A DNA stretch of 64,000 nt. Source: M3007 sp046329435. GTDB taxonomy: Bacteria > Bacteroidota > Bacteroidia > Chitinophagales > Saprospiraceae. Positions 44,901-52,833 of this stretch are shown here, in pieces (the first letter of the stretch is position 1; every line of letters begins with the position of its first letter). Where the stretch lies: assembly GCA_046329435.1 (NCBI GenBank), contig JAXLUR010000003.1:1-64000 (forward strand). Reading direction: 5' to 3'. The translations under genes and the position numbers were made by a program. Below the pieces are notes generated by a model. That model worked only from the letters and a program-made list of their open reading frames with translations. It ran no database searches and was not told where the DNA came from.

Positions 44901-45047
44901 CACAAACCCCTGCTGTCAACGGGCGTTTCCCTGCGCGTCAACCTCTTCGGGGCGCTCGTGCTGGAGCCCTACTGGGCCTACCCGATCTCGGCGCCCAAAG
45001 ATGTGCGGCACGGGGTATGGGGCTTCAATATTCTACCGGGATGGTGA
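41970..45047 (+). CDS. Gluzincin metalloprotease / TolB-like propeller / outer-membrane beta-barrel fusion
   Basis: A 1025-residue exported protein with signal peptide MKRSLLFTFLLALLFGNTAFA. Residues about 40-260 form a peptidase MA-like gluzincin domain: HELVHAFQY (HExxH) with third-ligand glutamate in WMVEGLAEYLS. A WD40/PD40 TolB-like propeller follows (AWSPDGKTIVVSG, AWNADGTQLAFSTDA, FDKNGDLLFLSDRDG). The C-terminal about 400 residues have the alternating strands of a BamA/TamA-type surface-antigen barrel (FFDAGLGFFELSDL, LRVNLFGALVLEPYWAYP). It likely inserts in the outer membrane with the protease on the periplasmic face. Upstream ATG 41904 is rejected because it precedes the signal peptide. 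Confidence 0.85.
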   Translation: MKRSLLFTFLLALLFGNTAFAQYFGRNKPHYQDLDFKVVQTPNFEIYQYLNNPEVLQRFAAEAELWYAMHQAVLRDTFTEKNPIILYNDHAGFQQTNVIQGDISVGTGGVTEGLRNRVVIPLAMTNQQTDHVLGHELVHAFQYHMVIEGDSTSLRNLSNLPLWMVEGLAEYLSIGRVDAHTALWMRDAVLNDDLPTLRKLDNYSKYFPYRWGQAFWAYIAGTYGDEAIPVLFMNTAKYGLDPAIKITLLTTPDSLSADWQNALKSHYGRWVTKGQKDKPVGKKLLSDDNAGQLNICPVLSPNGKYVIFLSEKNLFTTDLFLADARTGHILKKVASTATDGHIDQFNFIESAGSWSPNDQRFAYDVYEKGQSMLVIQDIFKGKAVEKIKLDGVPAFANPAWSPDGKTIVVSGLVNGQTDLYALDLKTRKVRQLTNDRAAEILPAWNADGTQLAFSTDAISLERGRSNGAYTMNLAVMDMVSGRVEQVDVFPGADNMNPQFDKNGDLLFLSDRDGFRNLYKYETASKKVFQLTKLLTGITGITPYAPALTVAEDRDRILYTYYNHGEYVIYQAKSADFTPVEVDPLAVDMVPATLPPFDPRKRDIVNTALRTMDNAEKIVQANTTTKTVPYKPKFNLEYVGGGGGIGVTTGNSSFGAATGLAGGVDMLFGDILGNNQLYAGLALNGEITDMAGQFSYINNKNRIGWGLNLSHIPYRSGAYYQDASFVPHTVYTSDGTPFFGFKDSLVLQRLFQERIGGLVFYPLSVTKRFELGGAFEFYHERVDYYNYYIDPYGYLRGQERKRLPSSPGINLANINAAYVGDNSYFGGTAPLQGWRYRIGVEQYFGAYKFSGLLLDGRRYFYVKPVSFAFRGIGYGRFGGNANNTDEVYPLFAGNPFFVRGYTNNFLYNEAPELVEQMAGSKIVIANAEVRLPFTGPRKLALLPINFLLTDLNVFFDAGLGFFELSDLKSEGESPFFVQHKPLLSTGVSLRVNLFGALVLEPYWAYPISAPKDVRHGVWGFNILPGW

Positions 45048-45066
45048 GCATTGCTGCTGCGCGACG

Positions 45067-45102
45067 GTTGTGTGCAGATTGTCTGTGATGACTGCACACA
45101 AC
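45067..45102. terminator. 11-bp inverted repeat between convergent genes
   Basis: GTTGTGTGCAG at 45067-45077 pairs perfectly with CTGCACACAAC at 45092-45102. It lies in the 71-nt gap between the barrel protein gene and dnaE, which converge. It has no U-run, so it is a stem-loop terminator candidate only. Confidence 0.5.
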
Positions 45103-45118
45103 TGTAGCACAGCGCACG

Positions 45119-48100
45119 TTAATTCAGTTTGCAGCCCAACCCCAGCCGTTCCATCGCTGCCGCAAAATCCGAATCGGCATTGACCTTGCGTTTCGAGGCG
45201 GAGAAGTTGAGGGCGTTGCGGTTGGTGTTGTCGAGCAGGCGCATTTTGAGGGTATGGGCGCCTTTGTGTTCGGTACAGACGCGGTCGATTTCGGCCAGCA
45301 GGCGGTCATCGAGTAGTTCGATCGGGATGTCGAGGGTCACGCTTTCGGTCAGGGTGCCGGAAATGCTGTTGAGCAGTTTGACGTCGAGCAATTTGAGTTG
45401 CATTTCCTCGCTGTTGTAGCGGGGCTGGTAGTTGCCGGTGATAAACAGGCTTTCGCCCTCATTGAAGAGGTGCCGCCATTTGGCGTAGTCTTCGTTGAAC
45501 AGCACGATTTCGATGGAGCCGGTGTAGTCCTGCACGGTAAACGACCCGAATCCGGTGCCTTTTTGGCTGATGCGGTGATTGGCCCGGATGACGAAGCCTG
45601 CGATTTTGACTTTTTGGCCGCGGTAATTTTCCAGTTTTTCAATGGGCAGGCAGTGCGCCTGCACCTCGTGCCGGTAATCGTCGAGCGGGTGGCCGCTGAG
45701 GTAGATGCCGACCACGTCTTTTTCGCGCATGAGTTTGGTCAGCAGGTTCCAGGGCTCTGCTTTGGGAATGGCCGGCTCGGGAATGCTGACGGAGTCGGAC
45801 ATGTCGCCGAACAGGGAATTGGCCGACATGACCTTGTCTTCCTGGTGGGCGGCGCCATATTTGAGCAAATGCTCGATGAAACTTTCGTATTTGTCTGAAG
45901 GGGCGAAAAAGGCGGCGCGGTGGAGGCTGTCAAAACCGTCGAATGCTCCCGCAAAGACCAGGCTTTCCATCACCTTTTTGTTCATAGTGCGGAGGTTCAT
46001 GCGGCGCATGAGGTCGAAAACCGTGACGAAAGGCCCGTTCTTTTTCCGTTCCTCGATAATGCTTTCCACGGCGGCTTCGCCCACCCCCTTGATGGCGCCC
46101 AGCCCGTAGCGGATTTCGCCTTTTTTATTGACCGAAAAATTGACCTGCGACTCGTTGATGTCGGGACCTTTTACGGCCAGGCCCATGCGCTGACATTCTT
46201 CGAGGAAGAAGGTGATCTTTTCGATGTTCGACTGCGAGTGGGTCAGCACCGCGGCCATGTATTCGGACGGATAGTGGGCTTTCAGGAAGGCCGTCTGGTA
46301 GGCGACGAAGGCGTAGCAGGTGGAGTGCGACTTGTTGAAGGCGTAGGATGCGAAGGCCTCCCAGTCGGTCCAGATTTTTTCCAGCTTGTCGGCCGCCAGG
46401 CCCTTGGCGGTGGCGCCTTCGATAAACTGGCCTTTCATCTTGTCGAGCACGGACTTCTGCTTCTTGCCCATGGCCTTGCGCAGCACATCGGCGTCGCCTT
46501 TGGAGAAGCCGGCGAGTTTTTGGGAAAGAAGCATAATTTGCTCCTGGTAGACGCAATTGTGCAGGATGACATTGTTCCCGACAAAATTGTGAATGCCTTC
46601 TACCGTAATGTCGTACACCAACTCCTCGCCGGCTGGTACAATTTCTGCGATTTCCTCCCAGCGAACATTCAGGTTACGGGCGGTACGCGGCAAAGGCAGC
46701 GCTTCGCAAAGCGACGCAACAATGTTACCAGCAATACGGGGACGCGAACGGTTCAGGGCATTAAAGTGCTGGCGGCTAAATCCGAGTTGAGCCATCAAAG
46801 CTCGCCGGGAGCCTTTCCATGCGTTTTTTATTTCTTCAAAAAACACCTCGCGGGAAACCCCGTCAGCAAACTCCAGACCGGAGTAATCCCTGAGCGGCAT
46901 TTTTTTCGCTACCAAATGCGGAGCAATCAAATCAGAAAACGCTTTCAGGTTGTACACGGTAACCTGGTAAGCCGTTATCAATTCCTGTCTTCTGTTATTA
47001 AAATACCTCGTTTCGTAAAATGTCGAGTGTATCCCCAGTCGAAGTAACAGGGTTTGAACATCGCAGGCCAGTCGCCGGGAAATCGTTTTGAAAAAACACA
47101 GTTTTTCGCCGATATGGCCATCACAATCCCAAAGAGAGGCCAGGAAAAAAGCGATCTGGCTTTCGCCGAGGCCGAAAACAAATTCGGGAACAAATTTATC
47201 GCCCGACCAACACCCGCCGCTGGTGGTTTTTAAGCCCCAGTCGCGCAATTGCTGAACCAGCGCATTGGATTCGTGATAATAATTTGTATTCACGCCGGCA
47301 GCCATTACCCGGGTTACCCCTCTTGTTTGCTGCAATGTGGGCGCTTCAACCCGCTCAAATGCGCCAAGGTTATGCCGATAAGCGTCGATTAAAGCGGGAT
47401 CTTTTGAAACAAAATCGGCAGTGGGGCCGCAGGAGGTTAGCGAGCCATCGGCGATTAAATAGGCCAGTACGCGAAGCTTCTGCGGGCTATAGGTCTCCGT
47501 TTTTTCGGCAAAAAGCTGGCGAGGCGTAGCAATATAATCGCCCGGCGACAAAGCGCCGATCTCCCGCCATCCGTTCTCTGTCAGCACCCTGTGATCGGAA
47601 GTCATTTTGACCACCGATCCGTTTTTCAATTTTACGCGGTAAACCGGTTTTTTGCCATTACAAACCCAGTAAGTAACCAACGCTTTCTGCGGCTGCAAAT
47701 GACGGTCGACGCCTTGCACCATGAACTTTCCGACCTGATTTTCCAATTGATCGATCCGGACTCTTTTCCCGCTTTCTGCATCATGCACGAGCGTATCTCC
47801 GGTCACGCAAATGCCAAAGGTGTCGGAAAGATATTCCTCCAGTTCCGGCAAATCGTACGTCACTGCCTGCCGCCCGTGTTTTCGCGCAATAAAGTCGGGA
47901 ATGTATTCCAGCGGCCCCGGGCGGTACAGGGCGTTCATAGCGATCAGGTCGTCGAACTTGTCGGGTTTGAGTTCGCGCAGGTATTTCTGCATACCGGCAC
48001 TTTCGAACTGGAAGGTGCCGTTGGTCGAGCCGGCCTGATAGAGTTCGTAGGTTTTGACGTCGTCGAGCGGGATGCTGTCGATATCGATTTTGACGCCGTG

Positions 48101-49930
48101 GTTTTCTTCGATGAGGCGCAGGGCGTCGCGGATAATGGTGAGGGTTTTGAGCCCGAGGAAGTCCATTTTGATGACCCCTGCGTCTTCGATGGTATTGCCT
48201 TCGTACTGGGTGACGAGCAGGTCGGAGTCTTTGGCCGTGGCGACGGGGATGATCTCGGTGAGGTCTTTGGGGGCGATGATGATACCGGCCGCGTGGATGC
48301 CGGTGCCGCGCACGGAGCCTTCGAGCACCATGGCTTCCTTGAGCACCTTGCTTTCGGGGGTGCCTTCGGCGTCGAGGTATTCGCGCAGGCGTTTGACGCC
48401 TTCGATCTCGTCGGAGTTGAGGTTTTCCTTGTCGCGCAGGGAGCCGTCGCCGTCGAGCGGGGCCTTGAGCACGCGGTTGAGGGAGATGCCGGGGCGTTCG
48501 GGCACGAGTTTGGCCAGGGCGTTGGACTGGTCGAGGGGCAGGTCGAGCACGCGGGCCACGTCTTTGATCGACATTTTGGCGGCCATGGTGCCGTAGGTGA
48601 CGATCTGGGCGACCTGGTTTTTGCCGTATTTCTCCACCACGTAGTCGATCACCTTTTGCCGGCCTTCGTCGTCGAAGTCGGTATCGATATCGGGCATCGA
48701 TTTGCGGTCGGGGTTGAGGAAACGTTCGAACAGCAGGTTGTACTTGATCGGGTCGATATTGGTGATGCCGATGCAGTAGGCCACTGCCGAGCCGGCTGCC
48801 GAGCCGCGGCCGGGGCCGATGAACACGCCCAGGTCGCGGCCGGCTTTGATAAAGTCGGACACGATGAGGAAGTAGCCGGCGAAGCCCATCGTCCGGATGG
48901 TGTTCAGTTCGAAATTGAGGCGTTCTTCGACCTCCGGCGTGATGGTGCGGTAGCGTTCGCGGGCGCCCTCGAAGGTGAGGTGGCGCAGGTAGTCGTCCTG
49001 ATTGACAAACTCGGCGGGCACCTGGAAGTGCGGCAGAAGGATGTCCTGTTTGAGTTTGAGGTGTTCCACTTTGTCCACGATTTCCATCGTGTTGTCGAGC
49101 GCCTGGGGCAGGTCGTGGAAGAGCTGACCCATTTCCGCCTGGGTTTTGAAGTAGAACTGGTCGTTCCAGAAGGCGAAGCGGCCGCCTTTCATGGTGGCGC
49201 CTTCTTCCACAAATTCGCGGATGGCCGGCGTGCTTTGTTTTTCGCCGGTGTTGATGCAAAGCAGGATATCGTGGGCGTTAGCGTCTTTCTGATCGATGTA
49301 GTGGGAGTCGTTGGAGCAGATGACTTTGACGTTGTAGTCTTTGGCGAAGCGCAGGAGCACTTCATTGACCTGGTCCTGCTCGGGCATGTTGTGGCGCTGG
49401 AGTTCGATGTAGTAGTCTTCGCCGAAGATGTTGTACCACCATTCGAATTCCTTGCGGGCGGCTTCTTCGCCGTGCCGCAGGATGGTTTGGGGCACCATGG
49501 CGCCGATGCAGCAGGTGGTGGCGATGAGGCCTTCGTGGTACTGGAGAATGAGTTCCTTGTCGATGCGCGGGTATTTGCCGTAAAGGCCCTCCATGTAGCC
49601 CAGCGAGCAGAGCTTGACGAGGTTTTTGTAGCCTTCGGCGTTTTTGGCGAGGAAAAGCTGGTGGTAGCGTTTGTCGCGGTCTTCCTTGGTGAACGTGCGG
49701 CGGTGGCGGTCGGTCACCACGTAAAATTCGCAGCCCACGATCGGTTTGACGCCCTCATGTTTGGCCGCTTCGGCGACAAACTGGAACACGCCGAACATAT
49801 TCCCGTGGTCGGTGATGGCGATGCCTTTCATGCCGTCAGCGGCCGCTTTTTTAAAGAGGCCGGGGATAGAGGCGGCGCCGTCGAGCAGGGAATACTGGGT
49901 ATGGCAGTGGAGGTGGGCGAAATTGGGCAT
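45119..49930 (-). CDS. dnaE: DNA polymerase III alpha subunit, with intein
   Basis: A 1603-residue precursor, of which 1185 residues remain after removal of a 418-residue intein, the usual DnaE size. An N-terminal PHP domain (HLHCHTQYSLLDGAASI, ITDHGNMFGVF) precedes the polymerase core. The catalytic aspartates are in PDIDTDF (residues 414-418) and MDFLGLKTL. A tandem helix-hairpin-helix/beta-clamp-binding region and an OB fold (VKIAGFVIRANH...GSFTVQDYTGSIEIVLF) follow. The intein interrupts the conserved TFGI-x-VYQEQ motif. This replicative polymerase is essential, so splicing must be efficient. No start ambiguity: ATG 49930 begins the canonical MPNFAHLHCHT. It is encoded alone. Confidence 0.98.
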   Translation of the reverse strand: MPNFAHLHCHTQYSLLDGAASIPGLFKKAAADGMKGIAITDHGNMFGVFQFVAEAAKHEGVKPIVGCEFYVVTDRHRRTFTKEDRDKRYHQLFLAKNAEGYKNLVKLCSLGYMEGLYGKYPRIDKELILQYHEGLIATTCCIGAMVPQTILRHGEEAARKEFEWWYNIFGEDYYIELQRHNMPEQDQVNEVLLRFAKDYNVKVICSNDSHYIDQKDANAHDILLCINTGEKQSTPAIREFVEEGATMKGGRFAFWNDQFYFKTQAEMGQLFHDLPQALDNTMEIVDKVEHLKLKQDILLPHFQVPAEFVNQDDYLRHLTFEGARERYRTITPEVEERLNFELNTIRTMGFAGYFLIVSDFIKAGRDLGVFIGPGRGSAAGSAVAYCIGITNIDPIKYNLLFERFLNPDRKSMPDIDTDFDDEGRQKVIDYVVEKYGKNQVAQIVTYGTMAAKMSIKDVARVLDLPLDQSNALAKLVPERPGISLNRVLKAPLDGDGSLRDKENLNSDEIEGVKRLREYLDAEGTPESKVLKEAMVLEGSVRGTGIHAAGIIIAPKDLTEIIPVATAKDSDLLVTQYEGNTIEDAGVIKMDFLGLKTLTIIRDALRLIEENHGVKIDIDSIPLDDVKTYELYQAGSTNGTFQFESAGMQKYLRELKPDKFDDLIAMNALYRPGPLEYIPDFIARKHGRQAVTYDLPELEEYLSDTFGICVTGDTLVHDAESGKRVRIDQLENQVGKFMVQGVDRHLQPQKALVTYWVCNGKKPVYRVKLKNGSVVKMTSDHRVLTENGWREIGALSPGDYIATPRQLFAEKTETYSPQKLRVLAYLIADGSLTSCGPTADFVSKDPALIDAYRHNLGAFERVEAPTLQQTRGVTRVMAAGVNTNYYHESNALVQQLRDWGLKTTSGGCWSGDKFVPEFVFGLGESQIAFFLASLWDCDGHIGEKLCFFKTISRRLACDVQTLLLRLGIHSTFYETRYFNNRRQELITAYQVTVYNLKAFSDLIAPHLVAKKMPLRDYSGLEFADGVSREVFFEEIKNAWKGSRRALMAQLGFSRQHFNALNRSRPRIAGNIVASLCEALPLPRTARNLNVRWEEIAEIVPAGEELVYDITVEGIHNFVGNNVILHNCVYQEQIMLLSQKLAGFSKGDADVLRKAMGKKQKSVLDKMKGQFIEGATAKGLAADKLEKIWTDWEAFASYAFNKSHSTCYAFVAYQTAFLKAHYPSEYMAAVLTHSQSNIEKITFFLEECQRMGLAVKGPDINESQVNFSVNKKGEIRYGLGAIKGVGEAAVESIIEERKKNGPFVTVFDLMRRMNLRTMNKKVMESLVFAGAFDGFDSLHRAAFFAPSDKYESFIEHLLKYGAAHQEDKVMSANSLFGDMSDSVSIPEPAIPKAEPWNLLTKLMREKDVVGIYLSGHPLDDYRHEVQAHCLPIEKLENYRGQKVKIAGFVIRANHRISQKGTGFGSFTVQDYTGSIEIVLFNEDYAKWRHLFNEGESLFITGNYQPRYNSEEMQLKLLDVKLLNSISGTLTESVTLDIPIELLDDRLLAEIDRVCTEHKGAHTLKMRLLDNTNRNALNFSASKRKVNADSDFAAAMERLGLGCKLN
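46556..47809 (-). mobile_element. DnaE intein with LAGLIDADG homing endonuclease
   Basis: Precursor residues 708-1125. The block A start is CVTGDTLVHD. Block B is VKMTSDHRVLTENGW with its TxxH. The DOD endonuclease motifs are LRVLAYLIADGSL and FFLASLWDCDGHIG. Block F is ELVYDITVEGIHNFVGNNV. Block G ends ILHN followed by Cys+1 of VYQEQ. All catalytic residues for splicing (Cys1, TxxH, C-terminal HN, Cys+1) are present, so it should be active. Codon use is AT-richer than the flanking polymerase sequence, fitting horizontal entry. The polymerase motif reads SDTFGI-CVYQEQ after splicing. Confidence 0.97.
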
Positions 49931-50163
49931 AACAGCTTGGGACGTGGGTGTGCGACAGGCAAATTTAAAACAAAACGTAGTAAATCACAGGCGCATCATC
50001 CGCTTTTTTACCAACAAGCTTTGGGCAGTGGACGGGTATTTTGGGGCAATAATGGCTTTATTCCGGAAAATCAGCGGGTTATACTCTTTTATCGCTCTTG
50101 GGCGGAAGCGAACATTAACAAAGTCCCTTGCCATGCAACAAGCTTGCCCCAATGTCTTCCAAA

Positions 50164-50607
50164 CTACCTGCATCGCCGAACGGCGATACTCGGGCGCGCG
50201 CCAGGGCAACTGGTAAGGTTGGCCCGCTTGCTGGCGCCAGAGCCATTGCACGGCCCTGCTGCCGCCAAAATCGCCGGCCGGGTCGGGTCGGGCCCCGATT
50301 GTACGACGCCGAGGGCTCTCAGGCATTGGCGGTCCTGTGTCAACAGCATCAGACCACCTTGCCCGATACGGTACAAAACGCCTCCTTTTTCTACAAACTG
50401 TTGAAAATCAAGTCCTCCCTCTCGAAAATTCTGCGTATCGTATTCGACCATCAGCGCTACCCGTACACCCGTTTTTATCCGAGCCATCAAAATATCGAAC
50501 AACGCACGGTGGGAAAACCAGCAAACCGCGACGCGTATAACCGTCCTGGCTTGTCGCAAATATTCGGACACGTGTTGGGGCAGGTGTTGAAAGTAGACGG
50601 TTGACAT
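50164..50607 (-). pseudogene. Truncated PLD-like (phospholipase D family) nuclease remnant
   Basis: The first 90 residues after MSTVYF resemble the N-terminal half of PLD-like nuclease domains (YLRQARTVIRVAVCWFSHRALFDILM, GVRVALMVEYDTQN, LDFQQFVEKGGVLYRIGQGGLM). Where the HKD motif should follow GGLM (about 50334), the sequence turns into unrelated low-complexity residues without His-Lys-Asp. The catalytic motif is therefore missing. ATG 50607 is the likely start; TTG 50640 is possible. Sequence from 50163 to 49931 shows no gene I can support. Confidence 0.5.
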
Positions 50608-50649
50608 TTTTTTCGTCAAAATTTCAAATGTTATTGGCAAAAATTATGG

Positions 50650-50745
50650 TATATTTGCTTTGGTGATTTTAATCACACATCAAGAATAAGGGCGCCCGAG
50701 GGAGCCCACGACGACGAAGAGGTAAGCGCAAGCTTGCCTCTTCCG
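50650..50745 (+). ncRNA. Structured intergenic segment, candidate small RNA
   Basis: A TAnnTTTG-type box (TATATTTG, 50650-50657) is followed by three potential hairpins: GTGATT-TT-AATCAC (50663-50676), GGGC...GCCC (50690-50707), and an 11-bp stem AAGAGGTAAGC/GCTTGCCTCTT with a GCAA tetraloop (50717-50742), then CCGGTTTT. The last stem uses a G-U pair only on this strand. No good -33 box is visible. It may instead be a terminator for the minus-strand gene ending at 50750. I recognise no RNA family. Confidence 0.25.
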
Positions 50746-50749
50746 GTTT

Positions 50750-51327
50750 TCAGGGCTGATCAAATTTGAAGACAAATGTGGTGTTCCGGATTTCTTCCCG
50801 ACTCATTTCTATCAGCCTGCCATTGGGGAAAAGTATGGCCACTCGCCTGATCTGAGCGGCAAGATCGAACCTTACAGCCCGGTAGATACCCAAAGTCAGT
50901 TCGTAATTTTTGGCACTTGTGTTTAATACCAGACAAAGAATATGGGGTGATTGTTTTTTCCCCGGCGCAGGGCATGCTGTATCGCACGACTTACTTCCTG
51001 ACTTTTTACCGTTTTGAATTCCCATTCGTCGCCACCCCGCAAGGCATCCGGAGAGGGGCGGTCGACCTGATTGGGCAACAACACTACGGCCTCTCCCCGC
51101 TCAGCCAGGAGTCTGCCTATGTCTTTATTCTCCTCCCACTCGTTTTGGCCATGTCTGGGGTGAGCAACCAAAAAGCCCTGGCTTGCTTCGACAAAAACAA
51201 TTTGGACATAGCCAGAACGGCCGTACTGTTCGTATAAAATACGGTGAAGCGACACTGTTTTTGTCCACAATCTGCCCCAAAATCCTCCAACCGCCTCTCC
51301 TCCCTTAAAATTTATTTCAAAAAACAC
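50750..51327 (-). CDS. CdiA C-terminal-type nuclease-like protein, interrupted by a -1 frame change
   Basis: The first frame (51327-50923) encodes GRLLAERGEAVVLLPNQVDRPSPDALRGGDEWEFKTV, resembling the core of the CdiA C-terminal tRNase/nuclease fold (xxLLP...SPDA...xEFKT). The domain ends prematurely after KNNHPIFFVWY. The missing part (GKKQSPHILCLVLNTSAKNYELTLG ... RRVAILFPNGRLIEMSREEI) continues one frame back, to 50750. The change happens at A AAA AAC (50959-50953), a classic -1 slippery heptamer. Translation starts at GTG 51327, abutting the rlmD stop; other starts are possible. It could be programmed frameshifting, decay or a homopolymer error. No immunity gene is recognised nearby. Confidence 0.55.
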
Positions 51328-52743
51328 CTACCCGATCAACTCCATAAGCGCCACATTCTCAATGTGGTGCGTATGCGGAAACATATCCACCGGCCGCATT
51401 TTCAGCACCCGGTATTTTTCCGCCAGCAGGGCAATGTCGCGGGCCTGCGTGGCCGGGTTGCAGCTCACGTACACGATGCGCGGCGCGGCCAGGTCGAGCA
51501 GGAAGCGCAGGGCTTTTTCGTGCATGCCGGCGCGGGGCGGGTCGGTCACGACCACGTCGGGGCGGCCGTGGCGCTGGATGAATTCGGGGGAGAGTACGTT
51601 TTTGACGTCGCCGGCGTAAAAAATAGCGTTGTCGATGCCGTTCAGGGTGCGGTTTTCCTCGGCGTCGGCGATGGCTTCGGGGATTTCCTCGATGCCCACA
51701 ACCTGCCGGCAGAGATGGGCCAGATACAGGGCGATGCTGCCCGTGCCGGTGTAGAGGTCGTACACGTTTTCGGAGCCGGTAAGGCCTGCGAACTCGGCGG
51801 CCACGTCGTACAAGGCTTTGCCCTGACGGCTGTTGGTCTGGAAAAACGACTTGGGCCCGATCTTGAAACGCAGCTCGCCGAGTTGTTCCTCGGCGTAGCC
51901 TTTGCCCATGTAGGTGATCATCTCCTGGTCGAATACCGAGTCGTTCAGTTTGGTGTTGATGCAGTACACAACGGTGGTGATTTCCGCAGGGAAACGGGCG
52001 ATCAGGGCGTCCAGAAAGGCTTTTATCGCTTCGGGACGGTCCTGTGCGAAACTGACCAGCACCATGAGCTCGCCGGTGGTGGTAAGGCGGAGCATCAGGT
52101 TGCGCAGAAAGCCCGTATGGCGGCGCAGGTCGTAAAATTCGAGACCCTGCTCCCGCGCGATCTCGCGGGCGGCATTGCGCACGGCGTTCGATGGATCAGC
52201 CTGCAACCAGCATTTGCGGATGTCGATGATCTTGTCGAAATAGCCGGCTTTGTGGAAACCCAGGCCTCCGAGATCTTCGTCCGGCGGGGCGCCTTCGGCT
52301 GTCATTTCTTCGGCAAACAGCCACCTTCGGTTGGAAAAGCCGAATTCGAGTTTGTTGCGGTAAAAGGTGGTTTCCGGCGCGCCGAGAATGGGCAAAAATT
52401 CTCCGATCTCCACTTTGGCAATGCGCCGCATGGCGTCTTCGACGGTTTGCTGTTTGTGCATGAGCTGGTCTTCGTAGGCCAGGTATTGCCATTTGCAGCC
52501 GCCGCAGATTTTAAAATGTTCGCAAAAAGGCTCCACCCGCCGGGGCGAGGGCGTCACGATGCGCTCTACTACGCCTTCTGCGAATTCCTTTTTCTTTTTT
52601 TGAACAAAAACATCCACCACGTCGCCGGGCACGGCGCCGTCGACAAAAACGACGAGGCCGTCGGGCAGGCGGCCTACGCCTTTGCCCCGGTCGGCAATGC
52701 CGTGAATGGGCACAGCAGAAAGTATAAGCGTTTTTTTTGCCAT
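51328..52743 (-). CDS. rlmD: 23S rRNA (uracil-5-)-methyltransferase, RlmD/TrmA family
   Basis: A 471-residue SAM-dependent RNA methyltransferase. It has an N-terminal TRAM domain (GIADRGKGVGRLPDGLVVFVDGAVPGD) and an iron-sulfur cluster region with CEHFKICGGCKWQ plus a later Cys. The SAM-binding motif is DLYTGTGSIALYLA. Catalytic motifs are TDPPRAGM and VSCNPATQARD with the nucleophilic Cys in SCNP. A final HTHHIENVALMEL motif is typical. It would methylate 23S rRNA uracil 1939 or a similar site. The RlmD versus RlmCD/TrmA specificity cannot be read from sequence. A toxin-like gene follows immediately. Confidence 0.9.
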   Translation of the reverse strand: MAKKTLILSAVPIHGIADRGKGVGRLPDGLVVFVDGAVPGDVVDVFVQKKKKEFAEGVVERIVTPSPRRVEPFCEHFKICGGCKWQYLAYEDQLMHKQQTVEDAMRRIAKVEIGEFLPILGAPETTFYRNKLEFGFSNRRWLFAEEMTAEGAPPDEDLGGLGFHKAGYFDKIIDIRKCWLQADPSNAVRNAAREIAREQGLEFYDLRRHTGFLRNLMLRLTTTGELMVLVSFAQDRPEAIKAFLDALIARFPAEITTVVYCINTKLNDSVFDQEMITYMGKGYAEEQLGELRFKIGPKSFFQTNSRQGKALYDVAAEFAGLTGSENVYDLYTGTGSIALYLAHLCRQVVGIEEIPEAIADAEENRTLNGIDNAIFYAGDVKNVLSPEFIQRHGRPDVVVTDPPRAGMHEKALRFLLDLAAPRIVYVSCNPATQARDIALLAEKYRVLKMRPVDMFPHTHHIENVALMELIG

Positions 52744-52833
52744 AAATCAAAGGGGAGTGCCGGGTCGTTTCGTTGCGCCCGGTCCTTCCAAACGGGGCGC
52801 GAAGATACGCTTTCCCTTGCCCTTCGAACAGGT

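Noticed and set aside
49985..50326. Minus-strand frame of 113 residues downstream of the PLD remnant
   Set aside because: It overlaps the remnant in another frame, has no recognisable domain and its tail is AT-rich filler. I cannot support it as a gene.
47591..50404. Very long plus-strand open frame (937 codons) opposite dnaE
   Set aside because: It is the antisense shadow of the GC-rich dnaE coding sequence, which has all polymerase and intein motifs. Its translation is low-complexity and includes no domain.
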